A stretch of 17,947 nt of DNA from an uncultured Brevundimonas sp. (GTDB lineage: Bacteria; Pseudomonadota; Alphaproteobacteria; Caulobacterales; Caulobacteraceae). The stretch lies in NCBI RefSeq assembly GCF_943913055.1, contig NZ_CALTWS010000029.1, positions 1-17,947 on the forward strand, in the 5' to 3' direction. Of the stretch, positions 15,488 through 17,947 are shown one piece after another (within the stretch, counting starts at the first letter, position 1; each line of letters begins with the position of its first letter). The notes beneath the pieces were generated by a model. It did not search any database. It was not told the origin of the DNA and worked only from the letters and a program-made list of their open reading frames with translations. Made by a program: the position numbers and the translations under genes.

Positions 15488-16414
15488 GTGACCGATCACG
15501 CGCCCCACACCGCCGTTTCGCCCGTCCGCGACGACCTGGCCGCCGCCTTCCAGATCGAGGGCTGGCCCGTACGCGGTCGCCTGGTCCGCCTGGGCGAGAC
15601 CATCGACACCATCCTGGCCGCGCATGACTATCCCGAGCCAGTCGCCGCCCTGCTGGGTGAGGCCTGTGCGCTGGCGGCCCTGGTGGGCTCCAGCCTGAAG
15701 TTCGAGGGCCGTCTGATCGTTCAGGCCCAGGGCGACGGGCCTGTGCGCTACGTCGTGGCCGACTATGACACCGACGGCCGGATGCGCGGCTATTGCCGGT
15801 TCGACGCCGATGAGGTGGCCGCCGCCTCGCAAGGCTTCGTGCGTCCCGGCGCGAGGGCACTGCTGGGGCAGGGGGTGTTCGTCATGACCCTGGATCGCGG
15901 CCCGGATTTCGAACGGACGCAGGGCATTACCCCCATCGAGGGCGAAAGCCTGTCGCTGGCCGCCGAACACTATTTCCAGCAGTCCGAACAGATCCCGACC
16001 AAGGTGCGCCTGGCCGTGGGCGAGGTCTCGACCGAGGCGGGCCGCAGCTGGCGCGCTGGCGGAGCGCTCATTCAGCTGATCGCGGGCGACGAGGCGCGCG
16101 GGTCCACCGAGGAGGCCTGGGATCGCAGCCGGGCCCTGTTCCACACCCTGGCGGACGACGAACTGCTGGACCCGACCATCACGCCCGAGACCCTGCTGTT
16201 CCGCCTGTTCCACGAGGACGGCGTCAGGTTGGAGGACGCCCGCGCCCTGGTCGCCGAGTGCCGCTGCTCGAAGGACCGCATCGCCAGCGTCCTGACGTCC
16301 TTCACGCCGGAGGAACGCGCCGACATGGTCGAGCCCGACGGCAAGATCCGGGTGACCTGCGAATACTGCGCGACGGTCTATGAGCTGGAGCCGGCAGAGG
16401 TGGTGGCGGGCTGA
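15488..16414 (+). CDS. hslO: Hsp33 redox-regulated chaperone
   Basis: A 308-residue cytoplasmic holdase, close to the usual family length. Under oxidative stress Hsp33 forms disulfides, releases zinc, unfolds its linker and binds aggregating proteins. The zinc/redox switch is intact: C258-x-C260 (AECRCSK) and C291-x2-C294 (VTCEYC). The N-terminal core has the typical ALLGEA, GSSLKFEGRL, YFQQSEQIPT and GGALIQ segments. I chose the GTG at 15488, with a perfect AAAGGAG site five bases upstream; the open frame extends 68 codons further but has no ribosome site and looks non-coding. It is divergent from the small membrane protein gene and converges on the secreted GExH protein gene, 25 bases away. 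C60 and C103 lie outside the switch. Confidence 0.97.
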   Translation: MTDHAPHTAVSPVRDDLAAAFQIEGWPVRGRLVRLGETIDTILAAHDYPEPVAALLGEACALAALVGSSLKFEGRLIVQAQGDGPVRYVVADYDTDGRMRGYCRFDADEVAAASQGFVRPGARALLGQGVFVMTLDRGPDFERTQGITPIEGESLSLAAEHYFQQSEQIPTKVRLAVGEVSTEAGRSWRAGGALIQLIAGDEARGSTEEAWDRSRALFHTLADDELLDPTITPETLLFRLFHEDGVRLEDARALVAECRCSKDRIASVLTSFTPEERADMVEPDGKIRVTCEYCATVYELEPAEVVAG

Positions 16415-16439
16415 AGCGGCTGGACTGCCGCTGGCGCAG

Positions 16440-17228
16440 TCAGGGTCGGGACACCGGCGGCGATGCGGTTGTCGGGCCCAGGGCGAGATAGCCGTCGAAC
16501 GTGCCGTCTGCTTCCGCCGCCATGACGATTCCGCGCTGTCGAGCAGGCTCGGCGGCGGCTACCGGATGGACGCCGCAGTCATCGACGCAAGTCCACGCCT
16601 TCCCACCTTGTTGGGCCACGAAAAGCGACAGCACTTCCTCCGGGCGAAAGTGAGCCGCAGCGGGCAAGCCCAGCGGCGAGCCGACGCGTCGTGCCTTTTC
16701 TGCATGGACGCTGCCCACAAGAATCATCATCCGACGGTCGGGCGCGGCGCGAGCTGCGACCGACCATAGGTGCGCACGATCCAGTTCGGCGTGAGACTGG
16801 GTAAAGCCGGGCACGCGAGGACTGTCTGGAACAGTGGCCAGCACGCGCAAGTCAGCACCGGTCTGCTGGAGAACGCGCAATCGCTGAAGCATGGCCAGCA
16901 TCGCCTCGCTGCCCCGGCCGTCGTGAAAACGGAACGGCCCATATTCGTAGGCAAGGACAAGGTCGCGCGCCTTGTTCTCGTCGGGCTCGGCCATGAAGGC
17001 ATCGAGCACGGGCTGCATCTGGACAGGAAACTCCAGCGCCACTGCCACAGGACCTCGCTTCGCGGCTTCACAAACCAATTCCGCGAAGGCCGAGGGAGCC
17101 TGGCTGGTGCCGTGCATCTCGCCAACAGCCACGAAACGCACGTCGTCTCGCCAAAGGGCATCCGAGCCTTCAGGAGGCGCACACGTCGTCGGAGTCGACA
17201 GCAAGGCCGCAGCAAGCAGTGCAATCAT
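16440..17228 (-). CDS. Secreted GExH-motif protein of the ChaN/EreA/TraB-like group
   Basis: A 262-residue protein with a short hydrophobic N-terminus (about residues 2-12) that looks like a signal peptide. The mature part has VAVGEMHGT (G36-E-M-H39-G), VALEFP with E66 and, later, ILVGSVHAEKA with H175. These three elements recur in the erythromycin-esterase/ChaN/TraB-PrgY clan, whose members bind heme or metals or act as hydrolases. Two cysteines, C214 and C218, could form a disulfide in the periplasm. Which branch it belongs to is unclear, and no iron-uptake or resistance genes are nearby. The ATG has a GGGGGA site about five bases upstream. A six-pair hairpin (16423-16441) between this gene and hslO lacks a T-tract. 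Family level is moderate; function is open. Confidence 0.68.
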   Translation of the reverse strand: MIALLAAALLSTPTTCAPPEGSDALWRDDVRFVAVGEMHGTSQAPSAFAELVCEAAKRGPVAVALEFPVQMQPVLDAFMAEPDENKARDLVLAYEYGPFRFHDGRGSEAMLAMLQRLRVLQQTGADLRVLATVPDSPRVPGFTQSHAELDRAHLWSVAARAAPDRRMMILVGSVHAEKARRVGSPLGLPAAAHFRPEEVLSLFVAQQGGKAWTCVDDCGVHPVAAAEPARQRGIVMAAEADGTFDGYLALGPTTASPPVSRP

Positions 17229-17303
17229 GGTTGTCCCCCATCCTTCAGCCAGCGCTGCTCATACCTAACGATGGGTGAGATTGTGGCCGACGCGTGACCT
17301 CGA

Positions 17304-17315
17304 GTTCATTTGAAC
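17304..17315. promoter_or_regulatory. Palindrome and possible promoter before the terminal peptidase-like gene
   Basis: GTTCA-TT-TGAAC is a perfect dyad in the 118-base divergent gap. The TTGAAC within it (17310-17315) could serve as a -35 box, with a poor -10 (CATTAA, 17333-17338) after 17 bases. That would start transcription almost at the ATG at 17347, fitting the lack of a ribosome site there. The -10 match is weak, so this is tentative. Confidence 0.25.
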
Positions 17316-17346
17316 CGACCGGGGTCATCGCACATTAAGCCGGGCC

Positions 17347-17947
17347 ATGATGCTGAGCCTGTTGTCCGCCCTGACCCTGTCCGCCGCTCCGATGGCGGAT
17401 CCTTTACCGCCATGCCGGTTCGCGGGCGAGGTGCGCAGCTGGACCGCGCAGGCGCTGGGGGCCTGGGATCGGCTGGATCGCGAACGGCTGCGCATCGCCC
17501 AGCCGGTGACGCCGGTCATCACCCTGTTCGACGCGCGGTGTGCCTATACGCTGACGCCGAGCGCGCGGGGTGATTTCCGGGTCGGCCTGCGCCGCTACAG
17601 CGCCCGGGCCAGTGCCCATGCGGGGCAGGTGGCGCTGCCCGACGGCTCGTCCGTGCCCGCATCACGGCTGGCGTTCGCATCGCCGACGTCGGATGGGGGC
17701 ATGTTCTTCATCATGGCTCTGCCGTCGCTGTGGCAGGCCAACGGCTCGGAGCCGCGGGATTGGCGGTTGCTGTCCATGGTCGTCTTCATGCACGAGTTCG
17801 CCCATACCCAGCAGGGGGTTGGCTTGGGCCGGAGGGTCGACGACCTGCTGACGCGCGGTCTACCCCAGGATGCCGATGACGACATCGTTCAGGACCGGTT
17901 CGGCGCGCGACCCGGCTATGCCGCCGCCTATGAGGCCGAACGCGATC
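17347..17947 (+). CDS. Exported HExxH putative metallopeptidase, truncated by the window end
   Basis: The frame is open from ATG at 17347 to the last base, giving 200 residues; the C-terminus lies outside. Residues about 2-16 are hydrophobic and look like a signal peptide. The central part is a compact domain I do not recognise. At H149-E-F-A-H153 (in VVFMHEFAHTQQG) there is a zinc-binding HExxH set in a hydrophobic helix, as in zincin peptidases. The acidic DDDIVQDRFG segment (177-186) and YEAERD (195-200) follow; E196 or E198 could be the third ligand, but this cannot be settled without the rest. No clear ribosome site precedes the ATG. It is divergent from the GExH protein. C23 and C65 may form a disulfide after export. 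Confidence 0.7.
   Translation, partial: MMLSLLSALTLSAAPMADPLPPCRFAGEVRSWTAQALGAWDRLDRERLRIAQPVTPVITLFDARCAYTLTPSARGDFRVGLRRYSARASAHAGQVALPDGSSVPASRLAFASPTSDGGMFFIMALPSLWQANGSEPRDWRLLSMVVFMHEFAHTQQGVGLGRRVDDLLTRGLPQDADDDIVQDRFGARPGYAAAYEAERD

Noticed and set aside
16423..16441. Hairpin between hslO and the secreted GExH gene
   Set aside because: Six pairs and no T-tract; kept only as a remark in the gene entry.
1..17947. CRISPR arrays, tRNA or rRNA genes, insertion sequences, defence islands
   Set aside because: I found no regularly spaced repeats, no cloverleaf with conserved arms, no transposase or integrase and no shift in composition indicating an island.

Overview
The window reads as chromosomal DNA of a high-GC alphaproteobacterium, most likely a member of the Caulobacterales close to Brevundimonas. 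This placement is inference. It rests on the strong G/C third-position bias, a ScfR/RamB-type regulator divergent from isocitrate lyase, exported proteins with alphaproteobacterial-style signals, and an intergenic REP-like repeat of a type common in such genomes. I see no rRNA, tRNA, CRISPR, insertion sequence or phage gene. Coding density is very high and no stretch over 300 bases lacks a gene.

Layout. Bases 1-75 are the last codons of a transhydrogenase beta subunit (pntB), followed three bases later by a DUF1801 protein and then a membrane acyltransferase-3 protein. An inverted pair of REP-like hairpins (1664-1793) closes this block. Next come a small unknown protein on the minus strand, a divergent WYL-domain regulator, and an exported lipoprotein with an M1-like zinc peptidase signature. 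A glyoxylate-shunt locus follows at 4624-7703. It holds a ScfR/RamB-like regulator on the minus strand, a 159-base intergenic region with palindromes, and isocitrate lyase (aceA) followed by a 69-residue unknown protein in the same operon. From 7733 to 15266 everything is on the minus strand. In transcription order this is a 168-residue membrane protein, a fused phosphoserine phosphatase/phosphoglycerate dehydrogenase, a GDSL esterase autotransporter with a clear intrinsic terminator, an M23 peptidase, and an MHYT-PAS hybrid histidine kinase. The right end has Hsp33 on the plus strand, a secreted GExH/ChaN-EreA-like protein on the minus strand, and a truncated exported HExxH protein running off the end.

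How it fits together. Three themes recur. The first is carbon and redox metabolism: pntB, the acetate/fatty-acid glyoxylate shunt with its likely dedicated regulator, and serine biosynthesis with steps one and three on one chain. The second is the cell envelope: acyltransferase, M1-like lipoprotein, M23 peptidase, autotransporter esterase and two more exported proteins. The third is sensing and stress: the MHYT hybrid kinase, the WYL regulator and Hsp33. I see no defence system or other obvious new multi-gene system. The most unusual objects are the SerB-SerA fusion, the aceA-linked microprotein with the palindromic scfR-aceA control region, and the envelope sensor kinase placed directly behind an M23 peptidase.
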